From contig OY744544.1 of assembly GCA_963556195.1 (NCBI GenBank), positions 43,728,984 to 43,792,983 of the forward strand: a DNA stretch of 64,000 nucleotides. The letters are read 5' to 3'. Every line of letters starts with the position of its first letter. Position 1 is the stretch's first letter. A program made the position numbers and the translations under genes. Positions 27,385-42,300 of the stretch are shown piece by piece. The stretch comes from Sepiola atlantica. Taxonomy: Eukaryota > Mollusca > Cephalopoda > Sepiida > Sepiolidae. The notes under the pieces were generated by a model, which did no database searches, was not told where the DNA came from, and saw only the letters and a list, made by a program, of their open reading frames with translations.

Positions 27385-30300
27385 GACATGGCCTATGGAT
27401 CCCATCCCAATCCCATAGTCCATGTGAAATTGGGGGTCATCGATGTGGAGGGAGTTATCTGCGGTAGATTAAATTGGTTGAGTCATGTGTAAAGGATATC
27501 TTCAGAAAATCCAAGGAAATTAGTTTTAATAGAAATAGGTGATCCACAAAATATCGGTCAACCTCGAAGGAATTGGAAATAGTTGGTGGCTGAAGACATG
27601 GGACAATTGGGATTGGTGAATCCATACGCAAGTGATAGAAAATTGTGGAGACAGCAAATGAAGAAGTCTAACCCTGTCACGGGAAAAAGGACTTAAGAAT
27701 GAGAAGAAAACAACCAAGATGGGAATAATACTTTGCATAATCCAAATAATCAATCCTCATCTCAAAAATTCTCAGTCAGAATGTTTTCATGAAATTTCTT
27801 TCTTTTTCCTTTATTTCTCAATCATCTTCCAGAGGAATTGTTAACATATGCATATAGTCCAATAAGATACGAAAAGCACAAATAAAAGGAGATCTTTTTA
27901 AATCTGATTGGAAAAGAAAAAAATTAATTTGAACAGGATTGCGTAATGTAATCAGTTCAAATTACATGTAAATGTGATCACGGAAGTAATAATCAGTGAG
28001 TCTCTTTTATAACCTCATAATTTAGGTTAATTATAAATAATAACTTGTAAATAAATGGATGAACTATCAAGATAAACGTTTAACAGATGTATTAAAACTG
28101 TACACAGAAAGAATTAATGAGTTAATTGGTCGCTGGATGCGATTGATATAATCAGTCTGACGCCTTGATCTTTTGTTTTCTTTCTCTCTGGGCAGACAAC
28201 CTTTTTCTCCAAGGGCGATAACTCTTAACTCCCGAAATGGTTCAAGGGAGGTAATTCCGTTTTCATTAGGTGTCCTAACAGTCTCAGAGTATTATGGTTC
28301 ATTATAAACGAATCAAATGTACTAATCAGCAACGGCTGGGCTGGACTGGACAAGATGAAAGCAATCTGGAAGTCAAATCTTCCTACCTAGATGAAACACC
28401 TACTAGACTTTTACCAAAAGATTGGAGAAGAAACTTGATGGTGTGTACACCAGAATGCTAAAAGCTGCTTTTAACATTTCTTGGAGGTAACACCCCACAA
28501 GGGAGCAACTCCACGGACACCTTCCTCAGATCTCAGCTTTGATCAGAGAGAGAAGAACCAGATTTACTGATCACTGCTGGAGGGTTAAGGATGAAATCGT
28601 CAGCAGTGTTCTTTTGTGGATGCCAAAACAGAAATGTGGTTCAGTGGAGAAACCGCACAGAACTTACATCAAGCAACTAACAGAAAACTCACAATGCACC
28701 TATGAAGACCTACCTGGTGTGATGGAGGATAAAGCGAGATGGCATGATAGAGTCGAGAAGATCCATGCCACTACGATGATGATGATAAACAAATCTTTCT
28801 TTTCCATTCAACATATTTAATTTAAATTTTTCTTACGAATGAGTCACCATTTATCAAGGCTAAAAGACACTTGAGGATGAGTGTTAATGAGATGGACGGG
28901 TTGTCAGTTGAATGATGAAGAATATTATGAGAAGATTTAAAATGATTAATGGAATTAACAAAATTTGATTACTTATGAGGACACTTTGTGACAAGTATTT
29001 AGTGATATTATATTTGAAGATGATCATGTTGTAGTCTGCAGGGAAACAGTTCCATGGTAATGTGTTCCACAGATTGGCAGTTCTTGGAAAGAAACTCTGT
29101 TCATGGAAATTCCATTTGATGTTAGGCACATGGAGGAAGACAAGAAAGTTCTTTGCAATTGTGATAATAAGATGAGTTCTTGCTGTGAATGTTTTATAAT
29201 CTATTTTGTTGAATAATTATTTTGGCTACCTTTTTACAATATATCTACATTTTAGCCACAGGATGAAAAATCTAGTAAAGTTGAAAATGCATTTTCCATT
29301 TCGATGATATTAGATACAATGTAATGCTAAGAAAGTCCTTTTCAGTTGTTGGAAAAACAAATTTTGTCATTGAGTTTTATTAAATAAGAAAGTTTAATTA
29401 TCACTAAAAAATATTATTTTCAGAAAAATGTTATTTCCTGTGAGAGTGTTTATTTTATTTGTTCTGTCATTATTTTTTACTACAATCTGACTCGAAAGAA
29501 ACAACATTTTTGATTGAAAATAAATGTTTGTTCGTCGCATACAAAAAAAGAGATTGTTGAGAAATTAATTCGCATATTGACATGTGATGAAAAACAAATA
29601 TTATTGTTTTCAATATTTCAAGTTAGCAAAATTACAATTACTTATTTTTTGTAAGAAATAAAAGATTTCCAAGAATTTCCCATCCATGGAACACGTTACC
29701 ACAAGATTGCTTCCCTGCGAGCTACAACATGGTTGTCTTAACATTCAATGTCAACAAATACTTGTCATAAACCATCCTCATAAGTGATCAAATTTTGTTT
29801 ATTCCATTCATCATTTTCAATCCTCTCATAACATTCTTAATCATTCAACTGACAATCTATCTATATCATTAACCCTGATTCTTGAGTGGCTTTTGGCGTT
29901 GATAAGTGGTGACTCATTAGTAAATTTTAAAAAATGGTTTCGTATTTTTGGATGGAAACAATTTATTTTGAGACTAAGTCAATTAGAAAATACATGTTTA
30001 TGTTTTCTTTACATTTGGTGCTTGAAGGATGACATATTGTGACATGCTAAATTAGTTCTTTTCAATTGCTGAAATAAGTCACTAGACCAACTCGACAATC
30101 AGCTAAATCCCATCCATTCACTGTGGAGGTCCCCAGATGCCGGAGAGCTTTCTACTCCAATAGCTTCTTTCCTCGTGCAGCTGGCCTCTGGAACTCCCTC
30201 CCTGCCCCCTGTTTCCCCGACGGTACTGACATGCAGAAATTTAAAACTAATGTAAACAGACATCTCGCTGCGCAGCTCCCAATTTAGGTTGACCCCCCCA

Positions 30301-33300
30301 AAACCTTCTCCCTTTTTTCTCAGTAGCCCCTTACGTCTATAGTGGCGGCCTGTCTTGTTTGGGGTGAACTATGTTAAAAAAAAAAAAATTTTTTAAAGTG
30401 GCATGTCGAATTTACACATGATCCTTTTTTTTATACACACTTTAAAAATAAAATTTTGAAGAATAAATGTTGTTATTAAGAAAGGAATAAAAATGTAGTT
30501 GTTACCTTTACCAGCGCCCAATTCCACGTAGATTGACCCATTCTTTAAAAGACCAGCTTTTTCCAAATGACTTACAAGTGATGCCTATAAAAGGAAAAGA
30601 AAAGATTCATGAAAAACAGAAAAATTATGGAGAGATTTATCGCTAACTTTGGCAGAATTTATACACAAGCTATTTGGAAAATCGATGGTATAACTACTGC
30701 ATCTAACAAATATGCGCTCATTTTATAGAAATGTTTAAAAAATATACATACAATGGAAAAAATTATAAACAATCAACTGACTAGTTATATTACTTATGAA
30801 TAGATTAAGAAAAAAACTTGATGTGAGAGATGAAACCTGGGTGCAGTTTTGAAATAAACAATTTTAGTCTTAATCAAGTGAAAATTGAATTCATAAGAAA
30901 TCATGTTCAAAATGTTGCCTGCTTTTATCAAAAGTTCTAAACAAACCTGTTGTTTTCTTTGGCGTTGAGCTTGGATCCCATAATAAGGGTTATCCATTTC
31001 CTCAACCATACACTCATGCGATAATTCTTCCTTTTTGATATCACACAGATGTTCTGAAAATACAAGAAAACAATTCTGTAACTTGGATTATTCGGATTAA
31101 TATTATCATCTTGGGAGTTATTTTCACAAAATTTTAGCCAATGTAACCTTCGAAGTTCTTCAGGTGCTTCTTTTCGACAGTCTTTTGGAGGTTGCAGGTT
31201 CAAACCTTACTACAGGTGATTATAACTAAGAATAACATAATAATTAAGTAACACTTCTACTCGGTGATGGCAGACAGAACAAGAACAATCTATCCCCATG
31301 GATTAGGTTAGGTTTGATTTGTTTTACAGCATATCAACCATCTATGAGTTACCTAATGCTGAATAAAGTTGTCAAATATAATTCTATAGGTAGGGTAATT
31401 GTTTATATTCCTAGAATACATTGCTCTCAGAAAACATTACTCGTAGAAGGAAATTTCACAGTGAAAGTGGGAACACTAATCTGAGAAAACATTATTCCCA
31501 GAAAACATTACTCTTAGAAAGAAATCTTACAGAGAGGGTGGGGCATTATTCTCAGAAAACACCACTCCAAGAAAACATTACTCCCAGAAAAAAACTACTT
31601 CCAGTAAACATTACTCTTTGAAAACATTACTTACATTGGTAATCTTATTTGTTCTCAAAATAACTACTATGTATTTGAGGAGAAAATAAAAAAGCAAAAA
31701 TAAGATTTTGATTTTTTTAAAGGATTTAGATTGAATAATATAGTTGGGGATGAACTTATAGATACTAGGGCATGACGTGACCATCCGATTGATCGGATCA
31801 GCCCTCTCCAATCTCCTGTCTAGCCGAAGTAAGGGTTGAAGTGGAAGAATGGCTCAGCAACCAGGATCCCATCCTAAGGCATCACGGTTCGCCACTCACG
31901 GCCTACAGATGGCCTCATTTTCAGAGAAGTTTACTCCTCTGCATGGAGTTGAAGCCATCGAATTCATGGCCCTGTCAACAGGGCGACCTAATAGATTAAA
32001 TAAATAGTTCAGTTCAAAATTCTGTATAGCTCCCTAAGTTCAACAAAGATTCTCAAGTTCGAAAAGATGAACCTGAAGAAGGTCGGAGGTAATTTTAGTA
32101 TATGTACTGCCGAAGCGAAGGTCGGAGGTAATATCATCCAAAAAGTTGTGAAAATAATAACCAAGATGAGAATAGTAGTCCAAATAATACAAATTTTCAA
32201 TCCTCATCTCAAAACTTCTGAAACATAATTCTGCAATTAATTCTCAATGTAAGTTTTATTTTGCTTAACATTTTTATGGTATATCAATTCTTTGGGTTAT
32301 TAATGCAAAAATATCATAATTGGTGTTCATGATTCATTGAAAACAATTCATTGAACTCAATTTGCTATTTTACCCCTATCTGGATAGAATTGCGATTGTT
32401 CATATAATTGTATTAGTACATAAGTGAATCTAATAGATCCAATTGGGTTTTCACTCTATTTGCCAATTTCATTGTTGTTCATTGTTTGAATCTTATAGTA
32501 AAATAATTTGTGTTCTTGTCTTTAATTATTTATTCCTACTATTGTTCTAGTTGTGGAAAAATAAACATGCCAGAATATACAATGGCCAAACGTTACAATT
32601 TTATCGAGTAGGGTTTCAGTTTTTGCTTTTCAAATTCTACAAATGTAATTTACATGTAAATTATTCTGATAACATTATGGCCATTAGTGATTCTAGAAAC
32701 GACCTAGAAGTATTTCTTGATCTCTTGTGTCCAAAGCAGCCAAAACAGGTTTAAAATAAACTACACAAAGACGAAATGCATGATGACAGACAAAACCAAT
32801 AAAACCCTGAAACTAATGGTTCAGAAACTATTGTGTGGGTTGATGCATTTGACTACTTAGGAGATGTAATTTATACTGCAAATGACCCAAATGAAGGATT
32901 ATAATACCACATATTTCTCGGATAGGAAAGTTTTCAACAAGAACTTACTTCAAACTGCATATCATATCGGATGAAAAAAGCTGAAAGTGTAGAACTTAGT
33001 CCTGGGAACATCTACCAAAGAAAACTGTGGGAAACGATATGTATACCAAACATTATGACCCCCACATCCACTTATTTGAAAATGCAGCAGTAAAACAAAA
33101 CATAGTCATTAAATAAGGCAGAAAGAGTGGTAAGTTTGGTTTAGGTGAGTATTCCAAATGACTGTGTCCTGAACAAAGCAGAAAGGGAGAAAGTACCAAG
33201 GCCTAATGTATGATACGAAGAGAAACTGGAACGTCAAAAATATCAATATCATCCCAGTTGTAATAGAAGTTAAAGGCCTCATAAAAAAGAATTAAAAGAA

Positions 33301-36300
33301 AAATTATCTGGAAAGTATAGTCGGAAAACCACAGGCGAAAGAACTCCAAATAAGGTAGAAGCCAACATCCTTAAAAAAGCACTTGGTTGGAACAAGAATG
33401 TCCCATCCCTATGCTAGTGAAAAAAGAAATAATTAAAAAAATGAAATAATCAACACATATGAAGTGCCAGTAGAGTTATCTGCTCTTGATTGTGTCAAAT
33501 GGATAAACAAACAATGGAAAAACTCACTGTCTTTCAAAATAACATAATGAGAGAAATGTGTGGAGTGAAGTTAACAGATTAGAATAAGCAATCTTTTCGT
33601 AAACACGTAACTCACACCTATACCATTCATAGTTAAATGAGAAGTGTCAGGACTGTACATCATCATCATATTCGGTTTAACGTCCATTTTACATGTTGAC
33701 ATGTGTTCAACAGCTTTAAGAAATTGACTTCCAAAATAACCCATCTTTAGCCAGGTATTTATTCCTCAGGTTCAATTTTATCATTTCCTTCCATGTTTTC
33801 TTTGGCCTTCCCCTTTGAACTGAACCTGCTACCTCAACTGTTCTACATCTACCAACTCAAGAACTCACATATAAATCTTCTCTTCTGCATATATCTGTTC
33901 AGATTTAATCTTCCTCTGAGGTCTATCTTTAAAACTCACATTACACATACATTGTAACATTCTCATATTATGCAACGCATGTCCTTAACTCTCACTGGCC
34001 AGGTTTCACTTCCATAGATCATCGTACTTTTTACACATGCCTGATAAACAGTGGTAACGCTCTGCTGGTTAGTGATGGCAGAAGTTCCCTGAACTTACTC
34101 GATCCACTCCTGATTCGTACAGACACACAAAAAGATTAATAGTCAAAGCGAGCAAGGTATGTTTAGAAGGAATGGTGGAAGAGTGCATAAAAAGGGGTAA
34201 ACCATAAAGAAGAATGGCATTATAACATATGTTCCTGAACTTCCAGATCAGTTAAGGTAGTGAGAGACAACAGATCTTGGAGACAGTTAATAGCTGGATT
34301 GCATTCTGTAATATGTGGAGAAAATGTTTGATGATGATGATGAATTTACTTGTACTAGAAAATAGAAACTGATGTGTAAAGTAGTATATTGTGTAAGTGT
34401 AAATGTGTGTATTACATAACATTTTGTTTTGAAATGTAAAAGTCTTTACTGCTGCAGATAATGATTTGTACACTTTCATATTTTCTCCAAACACTTGTAA
34501 CAGAGCATAGTTTCAATCTATGAACTTCTGGATCTATAAACCAAAACATCTGTAGATTGGAACTATGATATGAAATTAAAACATGACCCCTCATTCCTAC
34601 CCAACCAAAACTTTTTAAACTCTCATAACTATACTTTGATTAATCAGATTTAGAGGGATGAATGGGAGTTTTTACTCTCACTCAGATCTCCTCTCACTGT
34701 CACTCAAGAACAAATTTAATAAGAGATATTTTTTCGAAATTTACCTGCAGTAAGTCATATTTTAAGCGTTTTCATTAGCTAATGCTCTTCCTTTTTCTAC
34801 TTTTTTGATAAACGATTTACCAACAAAGTGGGAGAGAATTTGCATTTTGCAATTATTAATCAGGGTGACGAGGCTTTGTGACACATTTATTATGCAAGAT
34901 GATAGCAAAAATCGGAATTGTAGGATCAGCAAAGAAAAAAGTCCTGAAATTAAGTTCAGGTGCAGCTGAAGAAGGATTCTAATAGATATGGTTAAAAAGG
35001 AACGATCCATGAATTAAAGCACGAATAAGCCATGGAAAAATGCAGAACCGCTTCTGATTGGGTGATGCAAATCTATGTCTCATTATAAAAATAAGAGCTG
35101 ACTCCTGCTTAATTTAAAAATGGTTTCCAAGAATACATCATAAAGCCAAGTATAATATGAGGTCACTTATGTTGCAATACACAAAATTTGTATGTAAACC
35201 AGGTTAACATTACTGATGATCACCACTGTTTATTTGACAAATGTCTTTTAAGGATTATTAGTACTAGTAAAATTTTCATCTTCAAAATGTTGATCTCCAG
35301 AACTCACTTATTATCTCAAGGGTACTTTATGCCAAATTTCATGGAATTCTGCTCAAAATGTTTATTAGCAGTAGTAGAGACTTCTTTATTACTGTATTAT
35401 TTGGTGACCCTTTTGAAAGGGAACTTGATCTAGTATTTTTTGTCTGTGTGTATATGTCTGAGTTGATTGTTATGTGTGTGATGTCATTGTTGCCTAGCAG
35501 AAATCAATTAGATGTTTGTCTGCTAACTAGGTTACAACAAGACTGAGAGACAAAAATACTAAATTATAACAGATTTGATTAGAAATTATATTGCAAAGAA
35601 TAAAAAAAATATTTCATACTTTCATAAAGCTGTTCAACTTTTGTAATTACTCGTGATAATTCATCGCTGGATGCTGTCAATACACTCAACTACAAGAGAA
35701 AATAGAAATATTATAAAAACATGTGCGCAAAATTTGGGATATAGAACAATGGAAATAAAATTAATTAAAAATTTCAATAAACAGATTTGATAAACAGATC
35801 ACATGACCAATTCAAAATTAAAATGTCCTTGAGCATTTATTAACCAATAAAAACTCTTGCAACAATAGACATATTGGCTTCGGTAAGCCAATTAAAAGAG
35901 TAGAAAAATAACTAATGAGCAAGAAAAACATGGCATTTTTTCTATTCAAACCCTCTGTTTCCAATGGAATCGTTTTACATACAAAACAAGTTGAATTTGT
36001 TTCTCAATGCCAGATAAGACACTATCTCTCCTCTCATCTCACAATCTACTATACAAAAACCTGTTTTTCCTTAAAAACTCTATAACCCCCCCCCCCCCCC
36101 CCAAAAAAATAATTATCCTGTAAGTCAGCTAACTCCTTTTTTAACATTCAAGTGAAAAATTAAGAGTTATGTCCCCTATATATTTTAGTTACTTTTAGGG
36201 AAAAAAAACATGATGCAGCATTTTAGGTCATTATTTCAATTTGTTTCCATTATAATAATCTTCCTAACCGGGACTGTTATTATTTTAAAGAAACCTAAAC

Positions 36301-39300
36301 AAAATACATTTCTTGCCAAAAACATGGTAGATAAAAGATGAAGACCAAATGGCTAGTCATAATCAAATATCTATATGCCAGATACATTGTTATTAGGTCT
36401 GTTATTAAAAATCTGACAAAATAGCTTTATATATTAGATGTTTTATGAACCTGTCTCCATAATAATCTAGCAAATAAAGTTATTAAACGAAATTTGTAGA
36501 AAATAATTTGTAAAAACAACAATAGAACACAGCTCTCCAATTGCAGCAAATTTGGTTTTAAGTGTTGAAGATAATGGTTGAATTCAATAAAACTGATTAA
36601 CAAACTACTAAATAAAACACAATACTAAAATAGAACAAATAGTTATGTTTACTTTTATTAACTGAAAATTAAAATAGAACAAATAGTTATGTTTATTTTT
36701 ATTAACTGAAAATTTAATTTAAACAAACAAAACAACAGTCGACTTTCACAGATTCCTGCTAATTGTGTTACATTATGGAGAGCCCTATGTCGGTTCACGG
36801 GTAAATCAGCTCATATGAATTTTAACAACGGTCGAGCTAAGTACAGGTTGAAATGACAAACTTTGGGAAATTAATCTGTTCCCATGAGTGAATCATCAAA
36901 TAGAATGACCCAAAGGTCAAATCACAAAGTATTAGGTTAAATGGGTAAGCAACAAAGGGAGATGATGAGTGATGTGTTTTTTTGTCATTGACAAAGAAAC
37001 GAAGGTGTCAGAAAGATCTGTATGTAAGCCAAGCTAGGCAGACGTAAAATAATATGCTTTAAGACTTTGAAAAAGTTAAAATAGCCGGAAGGCAAATATA
37101 TGCCCTCCCAAGATGTCTGTTCATCGCGTTCATCAATTTATCCCCTAATAAGATAAGAAATATACCCAACCTTTCACAAGTGTATAAATTAACCAACTAG
37201 TTAAGAGAATTTTAGGCTCTCTCGCATATGTATGTTAAAGTATTTCTCTCCAAGAAAACAAGACCTATAAAAACTCCCAACGAACGTATTTAGTTTTCTT
37301 TCTGTAGCAGAAAAAGGTTGTTCCAGAATTCACGGCCATGCAGAAAAGGAAAGACAGTAAGAGTCAAGGTGACAACTGCAATGGCAGCAGATGAAGAAGG
37401 AAACGGTGAAGAAACAAGAGAGTCGGACAGTGTCAGTCAGCAATGAAGAGAAAAAGCGACAAAGAAGGTATATCACACGCAACAGTTTTAACGGACATTT
37501 GTCGCCTGTCGAGCAAAATAAAAAGATGACGTAAAGAATTTAAGGGACACCCACACACGTAAAAGTGTTTAATGTGCACCCGTAAAAGAATTAAAAGGAA
37601 AAAATGAGTTTGCGAAAGTCGCGGCAAAGGATATAATAATTGTACACATGCATAATGAATGAACACACATAAAAAGAATTAAGGTAGAGCGTTAGTGGAA
37701 CCAAACGGAAAATAGGTTTAAGAACATTTTAAGCGTTACAGCGTAACAATTGTACATCAATCTTAGTTTTATTTATTTAAATGTAAATACATTCAAAAAA
37801 TGTGCTTCTTTCCTCAATATCAAGGGAATAATACACAAGTATTTAGCATTCAGGCGACAAATTTAAATAGTCTTTAGAGAGCATGTAAATCCCAATGTTG
37901 TTTTTTGTTTGCTATAAACAATTCTAAAATATGGTGATTTATAATTGACTAGCAGGGGTACCCGGCGTTGCCCGGGGCTCTCCCTCCTCCTCCCCGCAAG
38001 CAAAATAGGATATTGAGTACTTTTCTCCCGGACAACGCCAAGTATTTAGAAAATCAAGATGGCCTCCAGAGCACTACTAAAAGCACTCTTACTGATCCCC
38101 CCCTCCTTTTCATCTGCACAATAGTCCGAAGAGAAACACTACAGTAGCTCTATCTAGGACATTTAGCACTTTTCTCCCGGACAACGCCGAATCCTCTAAG
38201 TCCTAAATTTACGAAGCCCCCCCCCCCCCGGTGCTGGGTCCTATACTGTAGAAGCTGGCCCGGTGGCTATACTGCAGAAGCACCCCCCCCCCGTCCCTGT
38301 ACTGCAGAAGCCTCTGGATCCTATACTGTAGAAGCACCCCCGGTGCCTATACTGCATAAGCACCCATGGTCCCTATTCTGTAGAAGCATTCGGGTCCTAT
38401 ATTGTAGAAGCACCCCCGGTGCTGGGTCCTATACTGTAGACGCACCCCTGGTACCTATACTGTAGAAGCAGCCCTGGTCCCTATACTGCATAAGTACCCA
38501 TGGCCCCTATTCTGCAGAAGCATTCGGGTCTTATATTGTAGAAGCACCCCTGGTTCCTATACTGTAGAAGCGCCTCCCCCCCCCCCCCGGTGCCTATACT
38601 GCAGAAGAGGTGCGGATGTGATTGAGCAACCCTTGTTTCACTGTTATTGATAGATCCGGACAGAAGTTATGGGATGACTTGATACAACCGGACAGTGCAT
38701 TTTTATCAAGTTGTTACATGAATGCATTGGCTGATTTCAAAATCACCAGTAAATAACATTGAAAAAGTTTCAAAAAACCAGACCCGCCCCCGAAAACTGG
38801 CCCCGTTGATCCCCGGGGACATTTTTTTTTTTCGTAATTTTGAGATATTATGCTCCCAGGTGTTGTCCGGTCCTAAAGATGTCAACTTGTTGATCGTTTG
38901 GCAAGTAGTTTTTGAGGAGTAGCTGGACATACAAACAAACAGACAAACAGACAGACATACAGACAAGTGCCCTTTATACAGGAGAAGAAGATTTGAGTTT
39001 TAGGTCTGCATTAAGATTGAACAGACAAAATATTTTTGACTTTTATATATAGAAGATTAATTATCCGTACCTTATTTATATCCACAATTTCTTTTTCTGC
39101 GTCTCCGGAATTTATTCCTGTGACATGGTGAGGCTAAAAAAACAAAAATAAGAGATAGACAATAAACAAACTGATGATATTAACAATAAGAACAGTTTAA
39201 GTAATGCAGGTTTTATTTGCGGGTCTGTAAAGGCATCATAGCCTGACTCATACAAGATCAATATTTAATTTTGTTTTGCCAAAATCAACTGGTGCAGATC

Positions 39301-42300
39301 GAACCATTTTTTTTTAAAAATGTATTTCAAATTAATTTTATCAAAAACCTAATCTGGATCAATATTCTATTTTTATTATTTCTGTTAAGTGGAAGTAGGA
39401 GTTAATATTCTCCTACATTTATATATTATATTTAAATTTCTGTTAAGTGGAAGTAGGAGTTAATATTCTCCTACACAAATATTCTCTTGACCAGTTGAGG
39501 AGATGTGTTGCATGGAGAGAAATGATACAATGGATGTATAAATGTGAATCTTAAAGACAGGCTTAGATCTGATGAGCCGAGAGGAAGATGTGTGCAAAAC
39601 AAGAGACTTTGTTGGTATGGCCACATTGAAAGAATGAATGAGAGCTCTTGGGTAAGTAGATGTAGAACAGTTGAGGTAGCAGGGTCAGTTCATAGGGGAA
39701 GGCCAAGGAAAACAGGAGGAAGTGATAACTGATAGCTGGAAAATTGCCTCTGCGGTATTAGAGTTAAAAAATTCTGGTGAAAGAACTGACCCTACAAAAT
39801 TATCGCCCCATCTGTCTACTCCCATAGTTCGCTAAAATCTTTGAATCTTTAATCAATCTAGCGAGTCTGCCACCTTGTTAATGCTAAACTTCTTCCTGAC
39901 CATCAGTATGGATTTAGGCAAACACGTTCTACTGCGGATATCCTAATAGTCACCATACACTGGACAAGGCAGATGAAGCAAGAGTGGTAGCGTTTAATAT
40001 ATCTAAAACCTTTGACATGGTCTGGCATGAAGGTCTTCTCATAAAAATTAATTCGTATGATATTACTGGACGAATATCTAATATAATTAAATTTTTATTA
40101 GTCCCCAAAAAGATCCAGGTTGTCCTTGATGTCCGAACATCCAAACAACATGGCATTAATGCGAGTTTCGATCATTGGACCTTTATTGTCCCTGATTTTC
40201 ATAAATGACCTCCCCGGTGAAATTGTGTCAGAGATGGGTATATTTGCTGATAACACCACACTCTTTTCTTGACATGTGGAACGTGCAAATATCCAAAGCA
40301 ATGGCTGATTCCTTAAAAATACCCTCCAGTCTGTAGTTAAATGGGGACATAAATGGATGTTAACATTTAATACCACTAAGACAAAGCTCGTTTCCTTTAA
40401 CAATTATAAGAAACCTTTTCAATCACCGATTGCCATAGCTAATAGCACCCTACTCGAGAATCTAACATTCAAACTCCTCAGCCTAACATTCACAGGTAAC
40501 ATGAATTGGAACAAATATATAGAAGATACTGCCAAAGTTGCTGCAAGAAAAGTGGGATCCCTCCATCGTGCGAGAAAATTTCTCACACCTGCCAGTATCA
40601 TATATGTCTACAAAGCCACCATCCCCCTCATGCATGAAGTATTGTTGTCACATCTGGGCTGGTGCTCCCTCTTAGACAGGGTAAAAAAAAATGTCTCTAA
40701 TCTAAAAGGTCCCACACTGTTCACCAAGCTCCAGACCCATCATTGCAATGTCGAATCCCTGTTCTTGTTTTACAAGTACTTCAATGGAATGTGCTCCGAC
40801 GAACTTGCTGCTCTGGTGCCCCCTCGACATAAATACACCCAACCAACACGACAATCAGCTAAATCCCATTCCTTTCACGGTGGAGGTTCTCAGATGCCTG
40901 AAGGCTGTCTACTCTAATACCTCCTTTCCTCGAATTGCTAGTCTTTGGAATTCCCTCCCTTCTTCCTGTTTCCCTGACTGTACCAACATGCAGAAATTTA
41001 AATGTAATGTGAACAAACAGCTGCACAACTCCTCACTTAGGAAGCCCCTTATAAATCTGGCCCTTAATTCACAGTAGCCCTTTACATCTCTCAGTGGAAA
41101 GGTGCCTTGTTTGGAGTGAATAAAAAAATTAATAAAAAAAAATAAAAAATAAGAATTGACTTGAAAGAAAAAGGGATAAATAAAACCTGGCCAGCGATTG
41201 GTTAGTTTGGAAGTCAATTTTTAAAAGTCATCCAACACATGCCAGCATGTAAAAGAGACATTATACCGATGATGATTTTAGGATTTGAACATGCGACATT
41301 GAGATTGATAATCAACCAATATAATAACCATGTCATTAGATAACTTTCAGAAGACAAAAAGGGGGGGGGGGGGTATTATACAGACGTACACGTTTTCAAA
41401 ACTGTTTACTCATCTTAATAAAACTTATTTGAAACAGCAAGATTACAATTACATGCAGCAGAATAGATAATAATGGTTTAAAAATGTATTTGATATGTTG
41501 GCAATATTTGTTCTTTGTAATCATATGAAAATCTACTGACCAATGTGAAGAGGAAAATGAAATGGTATGGCCAAATCATACAATCACCAGGTCTCGCAAG
41601 CATAATCCTTCAAGGAACTGTACAGGGTGGAAGAAGAAGAGGCAGACAAAGAAAGAGGTGGGAAGACAACATCTGAGAGTGGACAGCGCTGGTACTGAGT
41701 AACACGCCCAGGAAGGCCAAAAATCGGGAGAGTTAGAGAAAACTGGTTGCTAAGTCATCTTTGGCATCCCAACGGTCATCCAAACCAGGGAACAGATGAT
41801 GATGAATTAGCATAATTGAACATCTTTTTTTATCTCAAAGACAGGAAATTGATTAAATAAATGAATAAAAGAAATATACAAGATCTGTCATATTTTGCTA
41901 ACATTAATGCTACAACTGAGGCCAAACTATTGTATAAAAATTAGTTTTTAAACTGAAATTATGAAATAGAAACACACAATGGCTGCACATCCAGTCCAGT
42001 TATTTATGTCTCCTATGAAGATTAAAATCAACATTATACTAAACCTTATGTCTACAATCCTCATTGTAATTTTGATGAAAATCCATTACATAATTTTCAT
42101 TCTAGAAGATGTCTAAAATTTAAGGCTTAAGTTTAAGATGTCTTAAGAAGAAATTGAAATGCAGGGAATCTTGCTTCATCAGTGTTTAACCAGTATTGAT
42201 TAAATTTAATGAAAATCTGATATATTTGAATTTTCAAATGGGAGGTTGTGCCTGAAAATTCTTTTAAAATACTCCAAAGAAACTGAAATTTGAGGAATAT

